Positions 1-6,602 of a DNA stretch of 53,108 nt are shown here, one piece after another; the stretch's first letter is position 1, and every line of letters starts with the position of its first letter. Source of the DNA: a virus; the IMG/VR virus record IMGVR_UViG_3300037076_000071, positions 1 to 53,108 of that record; one strand, 5' to 3'. The translations under genes were made by a program, and so were the position numbers. The notes beneath the pieces are model-generated. The model saw only the letters and a list, made by a program, of their open reading frames with translations. It made no database searches and was not told the origin of the DNA.

Positions 1-606
1 TGTTCCAACAATCAAATCATCTAATGACTTCTCGAATGTTGTTGTATGCACCCAACCATCAATCTCCATCACAACTGTCGTGCTTGCTTTGTCGTATTGA
101 ATCGACAAGTGCGCCCCTGCCGACCGTCGATTCTCTTCCTCATTGAACGCCCATTCACCAAAATACCACTTCAACGCCTGTATGTTCTGCAATGATGGAC
201 TATTGACTACCGCAACCCAGGCGTCAGCTAATTCATCCCATTGCGTCTTATGCTTGTCTAACTCAGTTTTGATCTTTGCTATTGCGGCCATCATAGCGGC
301 TGAGATCCCGTGAATCATCTTCAAATCAGCGTTTTCTGATTCCCGCAACTCTTCACAGAACGGACAATCAGCCACGCCTTTGTCTAAGTGTACGCCATAG
401 CCATGCTTCATTGCCTTTTCAGACATGGCATCTGTGACAGCATCAACTCCGTCGTCATTGCTCCCACCACCGACATTAGGCTCAAGCAAAAGAGGCCGCT
501 TTGAGCTACCAGCATCATAAGCTGGTCGCTGCATGATGGACTCTGCAATGGACCGGCTTCCGGCGAATAAAGACACGTCAACTTTGGCATTCTCATCTAA
601 CTCCAT
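1..606 (-). CDS. Unknown phage protein, cut by the window edge
   Basis: An open frame starts at ATG 606 and runs off the left edge with no stop, so the C-terminus is missing. About 200 residues are visible. The N-terminal third is low-complexity (Gly, Ser, Asp rich), followed by a CPFCEE motif, an Ala-rich helix around residues 100-115, and a mixed region. The start lies inside the end of the upstream gene (14-base overlap), as is common for its neighbours, and is preceded by GGGGGAAG. I do not recognise a family. Confidence 0.7.
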   Translation of the reverse strand, partial: MELDENAKVDVSLFAGSRSIAESIMQRPAYDAGSSKRPLLLEPNVGGGSNDDGVDAVTDAMSEKAMKHGYGVHLDKGVADCPFCEELRESENADLKMIHGISAAMMAAIAKIKTELDKHKTQWDELADAWVAVVNSPSLQNIQALKWYFGEWAFNEEENRRSAGAHLSIQYDKASTTVVMEIDGWVHTTTFEKSLDDLIVGT

Positions 607-868
607 ATCTTCCCCCGAATGGATTCGCTTCGCTCTCTTTCCATCTCTGGTATGCGTCCCGAATCATCTTCTTTTCTAACTCTTGCCGATGGACCGATTC
701 ACGCCAATGCCGCTTTGTGCATTTCATGTCTGTGCAGTATGGACCATGCCAGCCAAGCCAAGAAACTAGCCGTATGAGCCACACCAGACCGTACAATGCC
801 CCTGCTAGGCCAAAGACGATATAACACCCATACGCAAACCACATTGGAACTACGAGGTCGAAGTGCAT
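593..868 (-). CDS. Small membrane protein, unknown function
   Basis: 91 residues from ATG 868; a TTG at 889 is a possible longer start. Residues 5-35 form a long hydrophobic stretch, probably one or two membrane segments. After it comes a cysteine- and charge-rich tail (CTDMKC) and a basic helix. The stop overlaps the next gene by 14 bases, suggesting translational coupling. No family recognised. Confidence 0.65.
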   Translation of the reverse strand: MHFDLVVPMWFAYGCYIVFGLAGALYGLVWLIRLVSWLGWHGPYCTDMKCTKRHWRESVHRQELEKKMIRDAYQRWKESEANPFGGRYGVR

Positions 869-932
869 TTTTAGTACCACATGTCCCAAATCATCGCTTT
901 CGCTTCCGGCCAGCCGTTCGCCCGAATCTGCG

Positions 933-1244
933 TCAGAATTTCACAGATTTCATGTGGCTCGAACTCGAACGGTTCAGGTCTGCCGTGCGGTTCTCCTTCG
1001 TCAAGAGTGGGACGGGCCAATCGCATCCACCTTCCATCTCACGCCGAAAGAAGATTTCAACTTCTTTGGACACGCCTTTGTGCATGATCGTCCATTTGAA
1101 GCCCGGATCTTCCCAAAGCGCATCCTCAAGCTCTGCGTCGTTCAAATACTCCAACACATGCCAACCAAGTTTTTGAAACACTTCTCTCGCTTCGTGGTTG
1201 TCATGCACTCGCTGTCCTATGAATAGCTGCGCTTGCCAGGGCAT
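933..1244 (-). CDS. Unknown protein, 103 aa
   Basis: The frame is open far upstream, but ATG 1244 is the best start because GAGAGG lies 6 bases before it. A possible promoter (TTGCAT, 17 bp, TATCCT) lies just upstream on the minus strand, around 1269-1297. The N-terminus (QAQLFIGQRVHDNHEAREVFQKLGW) is compact and charged, with a conserved-looking Trp-rich region (ALWEDPGFKW). No motif identifies a function. Confidence 0.6.
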   Translation of the reverse strand: MPWQAQLFIGQRVHDNHEAREVFQKLGWHVLEYLNDAELEDALWEDPGFKWTIMHKGVSKEVEIFFRREMEGGCDWPVPLLTKENRTADLNRSSSSHMKSVKF

Positions 1245-1381
1245 CAGTGACCTCTCGTACACCAGGATAGCAACTTTGTGCCGCCCATGCAAACGATGCG
1301 CTCCAAGGGCCTGCAAATCAACTTTATGGGCATTCTGAATTTCAACTTTGTGGGATGAGCTTTGTGCTTGGCTTTGTGCAA

Positions 1382-1421
1382 TTGATACATCTATTGACAT
1401 CTGAAGCATGTGATGTACACG
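1382..1421 (+). promoter_or_regulatory. Plus-strand copy of the 18-bp promoter element
   Basis: TTGATACATCTATTGACA at 1382-1399 ends in a perfect -35 box. The best -10 is TACACG after 16 bp, which is weak. No gene follows on this strand for 1 kb, so it may drive a non-coding transcript of the repeat region or be a binding site only. Confidence 0.4.
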
Positions 1422-1680
1422 AAGTTGACATTTGTGAAAAACGTGTAAAAACGCTGTGCTGTGTGTACGTGAAGGGAAGAACGTCTGGATCTGAAGCCGC
1501 AACGCACGAGGGACACCACAAAGCCGCCGCCCTACAAAGCTCTTTGCACCACAAAGCCCAATGAATACGGCCCATCCAAGGCCCATCCCCATGAATTCAA
1601 AGCACTTTGCACTATAAAGCAAAGCTCTTTACAGCACAAAGCAGAGCCATGCAGCGCCCATGCAGAGGCAATTTAAGAGT

Positions 1681-2132
1681 TTCGGATATTAAACTCCGAA
1701 ATTATTCTAGCTGTGTGTGGACGCTCGGCTGTGTGCTGTGTTGCTCTGCGAAGCTCGGCTGTGTGAATCGGCGTAGCGAAGCGAACGCCAAGGCAAGCGA
1801 AAGGCGCAGGCCCGGACAGCGACGAACGCAAACGCCGATGAGTTGTCGATTGCATCTGAAAGCCGTTCGTTTGCAACAAAAATTGCAACACACAGCCGAA
1901 GGCCCGACGCAAAGCTGTGTGGATTCAACGAGATGCAGAGCGCTTTCGGACTTGGAAATCAACTCCGAATCGCACCGAAGCGCATGGATATCGCTGTGTG
2001 TCGCCGCCTGATCTGATCCGATTCGCCGCATGATCTGCGTTGAATGCGTATGCGATTCGCCGCATGAATGCACAGAGCAAAGCGCTTTGTGATGCAGAGT
2101 GCTTGGCGGCATTTCGGAGTTTAATATCCGAA
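1681..2132. repeat. Inverted repeat pair around a third palindrome
   Basis: The 22 bases at 1681-1702 are the exact reverse complement of 2111-2132. Each arm itself contains TTCGGA, 8 bases, TCCGAA. A third TTCGGA, 13 bases, TCCGAA lies between them at 1945-1969. Repeated dyads of one kind fit a cluster of protein-binding sites, or stems of a large folded RNA or origin. Confidence 0.6.
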
Positions 2133-2197
2133 TATCCGAAAACACAGTGTTTTTCGACTTTGGGTTCCCATGCCCAAGGGTTATACTAACCGGCCCC

Positions 2198-2500
2198 TCA
2201 TGTATTTCGGGAGGGAAATATTTCTCCCAAGGTACCATCCGCCACAAAGCCGTCAAAAAAATTTTCCAAAAAATTTTCCTGAAAAGGTACCGGGCGGCTG
2301 GAGTCCCTTTGTGATAATAGGGACATTTCCTCTCGCTCGATCTCTTCCTGCATCCGGCGAATCTCTTCCATGTCAACTTTGGGGAGTCCCGGTCCTTGAG
2401 GTTTCTCAATCTGTCGTAGAAGCTCCAAGTGTTCCCAGGTGACTACGTACCGGCAGAGGAAGCCACCATCTAAATACCACCGAGAATAATACCATGCCAC
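2198..2500 (-). CDS. Possible membrane/coiled-coil protein
   Basis: The frame encodes a hydrophobic aromatic start, then a charged helix (DMEEIRRMQEEIEREEM), which is protein-like. The C-terminal part is encoded by low-complexity A/T DNA, which is less convincing. The frame is open to 2533, and a GTG at 2500 slightly overlaps the divergent gene at 2494. No ATG lies in a good position. I keep it as a doubtful gene. Confidence 0.35.
   Translation of the reverse strand: MAWYYSRWYLDGGFLCRYVVTWEHLELLRQIEKPQGPGLPKVDMEEIRRMQEEIEREEMSLLSQRDSSRPVPFQENFLENFFDGFVADGTLGEIFPSRNT
2471..2477 (+). promoter_or_regulatory. Late promoter TAAATAC
   Basis: T4-type late -10 element 16 bases before the ATG of the coiled-coil membrane protein at 2494. 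Confidence 0.5.
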
Positions 2501-3042
2501 CAAAAGCGTACCCACCAATGACATACGAAGCAATTGAAAAGCTGTTCGATGCCAAAATATCAGGTATCCAAAAGAGCCTTGAAGACCTGGATAAGCGATT
2601 TGCCGCTGCCATCATTAGTACCGAAAAGACTGCTGTACTACTGGCGGATACAACCAGGACAACTGCACAGATGTTAGCCGATGCACAACAAAAAGCTACC
2701 GACATCGCAGCCATATCTCTGGACAAGCGCCTGAACACGATGAATGAGTTCCGCCAGACGATATCGGACCAAGCTGCCAGCTATTATACTCGGCAGGAGC
2801 ATGATACGTGGGTTAAGGGTATTGAGGTAGATCTGAAGACGATGCGAGAAAACTTCTATTCAAAGGAACAACATGACAGTTACGCTAAAGGGGTAGAGAA
2901 TGACCTTCGGATGCTACGAGAATCAAGAGCCGAAGTGGGTGGTATGGCAAAGGCATCTCAGGTGTACTTCAGCATGATAATGGCAAGTGTAGGTGCTATC
3001 TGTGGTATTGTCTCACTCGTACTGCATTATGTAGTGAAGTAG
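2494..3042 (+). CDS. Coiled-coil protein with C-terminal membrane anchor
   Basis: 182 residues. Residues 10-150 are predicted helical coiled coil (repeated DKRF, MREN, RMLRESR heptad-like blocks). Two similar segments, HDTWVKGIEVDLKTMREN and HDSYAKGVENDLRMLRES, form an internal repeat. The last 20 residues (FSMIMASVGAICGIVSLVLH) are one membrane segment. Topology resembles membrane-anchored structural or lysis-accessory proteins of phages, but no family is certain. It is followed by a membrane micropeptide, so a role at the membrane (for example lysis) is an inference. Confidence 0.75.
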   Translation: MPPKAYPPMTYEAIEKLFDAKISGIQKSLEDLDKRFAAAIISTEKTAVLLADTTRTTAQMLADAQQKATDIAAISLDKRLNTMNEFRQTISDQAASYYTRQEHDTWVKGIEVDLKTMRENFYSKEQHDSYAKGVENDLRMLRESRAEVGGMAKASQVYFSMIMASVGAICGIVSLVLHYVVK

Positions 3043-3090
3043 GAAGTAAGTAGTAAGTCAAAGTGTTGTGAAATCAAAGGAGAAATCAAA

Positions 3091-3162
3091 ATGTTAGGAC
3101 TAGGATTGTTAGGAACCGTCATTGTAATTTTAGTAATTGTCTGGCTTGCCCGTAGGGTGTGA
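3091..3162 (+). CDS. 23-residue membrane micropeptide
   Basis: ATG 3091 follows AAAGGAG with good spacing, one of the best ribosome binding sites in the window. The product is almost entirely hydrophobic (Leu, Val, Ile) and ends WLARRV, a classic inside-anchored single membrane helix. The TGA overlaps the GTG start of the next gene. Function unknown; small toxin, holin accessory or membrane regulator are possible. Confidence 0.6.
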   Translation: MLGLGLLGTVIVILVIVWLARRV

Positions 3163-3569
3163 TTGTAAAAATGCTCACCTTCGACCAATTCATACTCCAG
3201 GAAGCGACAACCGGCCCGAAGTCCTTCAAACGGGCTAAGATCAACTCTGTGATACCCAGACAGAAGAAGGTAGGTGGGATGAAGTCGATGGGTGGGATGA
3301 AACCAAAGTTCAAGAAGCCGCCGAAGGCCCCGAAGGGTGGCGGTTTCCTGAATGCCTTAGCGCCGCCGACGAAGATGAAGAACCCCTTGATGCCAACGGC
3401 GGGCAAGAAGAACAAGAACCCGTTCCTGGCGAAACCAAAGAAACCATTGGTGAAGAAGAAGAACGCAATGATGCCGAAGGGGAAGATGCCGGGTGTGTCC
3501 GGGATCAAGAGACCGAAGCCATTGGGAACGATGTTAGGGCAGTGGGCTAAGAAGAAGTTGGGAATTTAG
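3159..3569 (+). CDS. Very basic protein with T4-like capsid-targeting start
   Basis: 136 residues from GTG 3159 (the second codon block gives ATG 3171). Starting at 3171 the N-terminus reads MLTFDQFILQEA, closely resembling the T4 internal-protein capsid-targeting sequence MKTYQEFIAEA, with a possible prohead-protease site (Leu-x-Glu) before Ala. The rest is Lys/Pro/Gly rich (GGMKPKFKKPPKAPKGGG, KKNKNPFLAKPKK), without acidic patches. By analogy with T4 internal proteins I infer packaging in the head with the DNA. A nucleoid-like role is the alternative. Confidence 0.65.
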   Translation: MIVKMLTFDQFILQEATTGPKSFKRAKINSVIPRQKKVGGMKSMGGMKPKFKKPPKAPKGGGFLNALAPPTKMKNPLMPTAGKKNKNPFLAKPKKPLVKKKNAMMPKGKMPGVSGIKRPKPLGTMLGQWAKKKLGI

Positions 3570-3771
3570 TAGGATCGAGCCAGCATTTCTGACAGTAATA
3601 CCCAGGCTTGCCATTGGGATAGAGTTCAGCCAGCTTTGGGTCGAGGTTCAATTGGAAGCCCTGTCGAATCGGGCCGGTGTAGAGGCAATCCTCGCCGTCG
3701 CAATACCCATAGCCGTCCGCAGTGATCCAAGGTTCCATACCCCACAATAACACAAAAGGCGTAATTTCCAC
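3547..3771 (-). CDS. Small zinc-binding protein
   Basis: 74 residues from GTG 3771. Four cysteines (YCDGEDC near residue 23 and YCQKC near 59) fit a zinc-binding site. The frame stays open and protein-like for about 20 codons upstream of the GTG, back to a TAA, so the true start may be an unusual codon further up. The 3' end overlaps the convergent basic protein gene by 23 bases. Confidence 0.6.
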   Translation of the reverse strand: MEITPFVLLWGMEPWITADGYGYCDGEDCLYTGPIRQGFQLNLDPKLAELYPNGKPGYYCQKCWLDPTKFPTSS

Positions 3772-3889
3772 AATCAGCTTTGTCCCTTCTACGGGTTTCC
3801 CCTCCGGTTCAAATCTGACCCCGCCGTCGTCTTACTGCACTGAAGCGGTGGTGAAAACTACGCCCTTCAAAACTCAAATAATAAAAAAT

Positions 3890-4500
3890 TGAAAGTTAAT
3901 AGGTGTGTTGTTTTTAGCGCATGTCTCTACCTCACTTGGCGTTCGACTTGGCACCTGGATGAAGGTACCAAGCCTAATGATAGCACATGCTGATACTCTG
4001 TAAGCCACTTGCCGCATCTGTGTAGCTCTCGTTGCCACACGTCCGAAGGCTGGTCTCATTTCGCAACATGTCATCCGCTATAAAGGCCGTTTCGATCAGT
4101 GCTTGGTTCATTCAAGAACCTTTCCTGGCCCACTTTCGGCGGAACCGCAGGACAGAGCACACTGAAAAGCTGGTTAATTCTTTCCAACCCTACCTGCTCT
4201 ATGTCAGGCTATATCCGGGGATTAGGTTTCAGCTTGGGGCACACCAGCGGCGGGTTTTAACCCTCCTATGCCTCGCACCACACGCTCTTTGCTCGAATCG
4301 CCGTCCTCGTATGGGAAGATGGGCTAATGACGAGCGGTTATATCCTCACAGCCGGTTGAAAAATCATGGATTCACTTCCTTTCTCTTTGGGATGGCGGGC
4401 CGCTCTATTGCTTCGGATCAGTGTCGTAGGCTTTTAATGTCCACCAACTCTGTCCTGCCCGCCATCCCCATCATGGGTATACGGATTTGAGTGTGTCGCT
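3890..4500 (-). ncRNA. Candidate large structured RNA
   Basis: No frame here has protein-like composition, yet the DNA is full of perfect dyads: a 12-bp pair (GGGATGGCGGGC with GCCCGCCATCCC) at about 4391 and 4460; GGTTC/GAACC near 4105; GGGTT/AACCC near 4255; GCGG/CCGC near 4140; CTTGG-ACC/GGT-CCAAG near 3947-3975. The minus strand is the more purine-rich one and continues a transcript from the genes at 4521-5141, so I place the RNA there; one helix (TGAGTGTG with CACGCTCA near 4490) fits the plus strand better. It could belong to the large ornate phage RNAs, but I cannot assign a class. Confidence 0.35.
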
Positions 4501-4520
4501 TCGCATTTCATTCGCCACGC

Positions 4521-4874
4521 TCACTGAGATTGGTTCTGTGTGGTTTTTAGTGCCGCCTTAACTACGGTCAGTAATTCGCCCCGCTCCTCTTGGGGCACTG
4601 GAAACCCTTCTACTTCACGCTGGAAACTCGTGAAGGAATCTCCAACCTTGATCTCTTCGAGGTTGGTATTGTCGGGATCGCTGAAGTGGTAGTCCTCGAA
4701 CGGCGTCGGGCAAGAGCATCCAGAATCAGTGGCGTAGAAGATTCTGCCTGTTGGCTCATGCTTCACCACCAGCAGCGTGTTGTATTCGTAGGAGAGATCG
4801 GCTTCGTCAAGCTCTCCTAGCTTTACCAAGCCAACTTCGTTGGGCTTGTTGTTGGTGTCGTAATATGGATTCAT
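4521..4874 (-). CDS. Unknown acidic protein, 117 aa
   Basis: Starts at ATG 4874. Acidic, with a CSCPTPFEDYHF motif near the middle, a strand-rich N-terminal half and a helical C-terminus (GELLTVVKAALKTT). It follows the minus-strand frame at 4902-5141 by 27 bases. No family recognised. Confidence 0.65.
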   Translation of the reverse strand: MNPYYDTNNKPNEVGLVKLGELDEADLSYEYNTLLVVKHEPTGRIFYATDSGCSCPTPFEDYHFSDPDNTNLEEIKVGDSFTSFQREVEGFPVPQEERGELLTVVKAALKTTQNQSQ

Positions 4875-4901
4875 TTCGTCCTTCTTGGCTCTCCAGCCAC
4901 A

Positions 4902-5141
4902 CTAAAATCCGAAGTCAGATGAGAAGTTCACTACCTCGTCAACCACACTCAAATCCGGATAGCCCCCATCATTTTGCGTCCGTGCGCTTTGTTTCTGTCT
5001 CTCGCTTACAAACCCAGAATACCACGGCATATCGGATCTGTCAATAGGTACATCAATTTTTCTTTGAAGAATTTTGGTGGCGTCGTATTGTCCTGTGGTT
5101 TCAACATGTTTCCAGTATATGCCCGTTCCGCTATACGTCAA
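4902..5141 (-). CDS. Unknown small protein, start uncertain
   Basis: 79 residues from TTG 5141. The TTGACG at the start, with TATACT 16 bp later, also reads as a minus-strand promoter. In that case translation would begin downstream, possibly in another frame at an ATG near 5105 giving a 33-residue peptide. The C-terminal half of the long frame (YPDLSVVDEVVNFSSDFGF) is protein-like. No homologue recognised. Confidence 0.4.
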   Translation of the reverse strand: MTYSGTGIYWKHVETTGQYDATKILQRKIDVPIDRSDMPWYSGFVSERQKQSARTQNDGGYPDLSVVDEVVNFSSDFGF

Positions 5142-5289
5142 TTTAGGATGCCGATTCCTGGCGATTCTAGCCCCGTGGCTGTGTTGTGGGCCATGCCCAG
5201 TCCCTACAGAGCCGCTGGCCTTTCCCGGCCCTTCAAAGGCTTCCGATCTCTAAATAGCAGTAGGTGTGCTCCGTCTCTTCACACTCAAA

Positions 5290-5375
5290 AGCGGCTTGTC
5301 GCTACGACGGGCACGAGAAAAATGCTAGAGCGCATTTTGTTCTAGCTATTGCCACCATTGGCACTGCAAGCCGCT
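5290..5375. ncRNA. Four-way-junction RNA-like element
   Basis: A perfect outer stem (AGCGGCTT 5290-5297 with AAGCCGCT 5368-5375) encloses three perfect hairpins: GTCG/CGAC at 5298-5308, GCTAGA/TCTAGC at 5324-5346 and TGCCA/TGGCA at 5350-5363. Together they make a cloverleaf-like fold of 86 nt. It is not a normal tRNA (no T-loop, no CCA). The strand is undecided because the stems are perfect both ways. It lies between the minus-strand genes ending the left block and the promoter at 5401. Confidence 0.45.
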
Positions 5376-5400
5376 AAAACCTCTTTAGAATCAGCAAGAC

Positions 5401-5429
5401 TTGTCAACACCATGGCTGTGTGGTAATCT
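5401..5429 (+). promoter_or_regulatory. Sigma70-like promoter of the long plus-strand operon
   Basis: TTGTCA, 17 bp, TAATCT. Only 7 bases separate the -10 box from ATG 5437, so the message should start at or next to the start codon. Confidence 0.65.
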
Positions 5430-5436
5430 ACTGGCG

Positions 5437-5895
5437 ATGTCTATTCATTCAAGCTACCTCAGGTCGTTGTTCGACCTAAAAAGATTCATGGGTCACATTC
5501 GCACGGCCAAGAAGAAACTGAAAGAAGTAGAATTTGATGCCTTTGCGGTTTCCGGGAACAGTGGAACGCTGATGGGCGGTGCCATGTCTGCGGCGATGAA
5601 GAAAAAGATGATCCTGGTGCGAAAGCCGTCCGACAATTCGCATTCCAGCTACACCGTCGAGGGAGACGAAAGCATTTTGCGCTTTGTGTTCTTGGACGAT
5701 CAAATAGCAACGGGAGCAACTAGGACACGAGTGGTGACTACGGTAAAGGCATGGTTGCCCAAAGTCGAGTTCGTGGGAACGTATCTTTACAACAAATCGG
5801 GGTGCTTTGGTTACGACCCCGATTATGTGAAGCCAAAGAAGAAACGGCCAGCGGTAAAAAAGCTGGTGAAATCCCGTGCTAAAATAAAGGCATGA
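5437..5895 (+). CDS. Phosphoribosyltransferase-domain protein
   Basis: 152 residues. The PRPP-binding loop FLDDQIATGATRT (residues 85-97) matches the type I PRTase motif, with a preceding VSGNSGTLMGG stretch (38-48) and ILVRKP near 60, as in the PRTase core. PRTases transfer ribose 5-phosphate from PRPP to bases or related acceptors; the substrate here cannot be read from sequence. The C-terminal tail is Lys rich. It is the first gene of the long plus-strand array and overlaps the next gene by 4 bases. ATG 5437 is chosen because it fits a leaderless message. Confidence 0.8.
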   Translation: MSIHSSYLRSLFDLKRFMGHIRTAKKKLKEVEFDAFAVSGNSGTLMGGAMSAAMKKKMILVRKPSDNSHSSYTVEGDESILRFVFLDDQIATGATRTRVVTTVKAWLPKVEFVGTYLYNKSGCFGYDPDYVKPKKKRPAVKKLVKSRAKIKA

Positions 5896-6200
5896 TCTTT
5901 GCATTCATTGTGGTGACGCTGGCGACATTTGCGTGTGCCACTACCATAGCGACGACACCATTGCTTGAAGCCTTTCGACGCCGGATGTACGACCGGAGTC
6001 TGATGTGGGGCAAGCTCGTGTCCTGTCCTTACTGCCTGTCGCACTGGATTGGTGGGCTGTTTGTGGCGATTAGTCCTGATCTGAGACACATACTCCCGCA
6101 CACCAATGCTTTTATGGCGTGGGTGTTGATAAGTTTCTCTGTAGTAGGGCTGTGTGCGGTGCTTGATGTGATGTTGGACTTGAGGTCTAGGTTCAAGTGA
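5892..6200 (+). CDS. Membrane protein, DUF1360-like
   Basis: 102 residues. Two hydrophobic segments, near residues 1-25 and 75-95, flank a cytoplasmic or periplasmic loop with SCPYCLSHWIGG (44-55), a motif typical of DUF1360 membrane proteins that are frequent in phages and bacilli. Function unknown. Overlaps the PRTase gene by ATGA and the next gene by GTGA, indicating translational coupling. Confidence 0.7.
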   Translation: MIFAFIVVTLATFACATTIATTPLLEAFRRRMYDRSLMWGKLVSCPYCLSHWIGGLFVAISPDLRHILPHTNAFMAWVLISFSVVGLCAVLDVMLDLRSRFK

Positions 6201-6427
6201 GATCTCATTGGCACAATCCCGAAGGCGCTGAAAACGATTTGTGCTTTGTCTACAGTCATGACATCAACGTAGAGCATCCACGAGACGGAGAAGTGTTCAC
6301 AGCGGAGACACGAGGTCACGGACCAGTGACCTTTGTGAACGTGCCGAAATCTCTCCTAGACGGGATCTTTGTAAATATTAAGACACATGACTATCGACCT
6401 GGAACGACTAAGGCAATTGGTTATTGA
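6197..6427 (+). CDS. Unknown small protein, 76 aa
   Basis: GTG start at 6197 overlapping the previous stop. Mostly beta-type composition (VFTAETRGHGPVTFVNVP), no cysteines. Its last 41 bases overlap the next gene in another frame. No family recognised. Confidence 0.6.
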   Translation: MRSHWHNPEGAENDLCFVYSHDINVEHPRDGEVFTAETRGHGPVTFVNVPKSLLDGIFVNIKTHDYRPGTTKAIGY

Positions 6428-6602
6428 CTTACAGCAAAAATTAGATCCGCATTTTCCCAATAACAACAATCCACTCCGACGCAGCATAGCCGATCTTTTG
6501 AAGCATCGGGGGCGGCGTATTGTGTTGGTCCCGCCTGAAATTGCAGACGCCATTCGAGCGCATTTGCAAGCACAAAAGCAATCTGCTACACTGGACGCAT
6601 GA
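6387..6602 (+). CDS. Unknown small helical protein, 71 aa
   Basis: ATG 6387. N-terminal amphipathic helix (LERLRQLVIDLQQKL), a polar NNNNP turn, then a Lys/Arg-rich patch RGRRIVLVP. The 3' end carries the promoter of the next gene. Confidence 0.65.
   Translation: MTIDLERLRQLVIDLQQKLDPHFPNNNNPLRRSIADLLKHRGRRIVLVPPEIADAIRAHLQAQKQSATLDA
6564..6592 (+). promoter_or_regulatory. Internal sigma70-like promoter
   Basis: TTGCAA, 17 bp, TACACT preceded by an extended TGC; 6 bases then ATG 6599. It lies inside the previous gene and predicts a leaderless mRNA for the 406-residue protein. Confidence 0.55.

Larger units (their letters stand above)
1245..2197. repeat. Repeat-rich region without a convincing gene
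   Basis: About 950 bases with open frames that look non-coding (Cys, Ser, Arg rich on all frames). Visible structure: CACAAAG/CTTTGTG occurs many times between 1275 and 2095. CTGTGTG recurs between about 1455 and 2000. GATTCGCCGCATGA occurs twice near 2020 and 2053. A 22-bp inverted repeat pair lies at 1681-1702 and 2111-2132. An AT-rich tract with two AAAAATTTTCC units lies at about 2255-2280, just beyond. This could be a replication origin, a regulatory block or a non-coding RNA locus. Confidence 0.5.

Noticed and set aside
1607-2011. 134-codon plus-strand frame
   Set aside because: Same repeat block; Cys/Arg/Ser rich and not protein-like.
1702-2409. 235-codon minus-strand frame
   Set aside because: Cys/Ser/His/Arg-rich noise across the repeat block, without ribosome site or domain.
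4032-4490. 152-codon plus-strand frame
   Set aside because: Overlaps the stem-rich region; composition unlike neighbours, no ribosome site.
4974-5345. 123-codon plus-strand frame
   Set aside because: Antisense to the small minus-strand genes and runs through the four-way-junction element.
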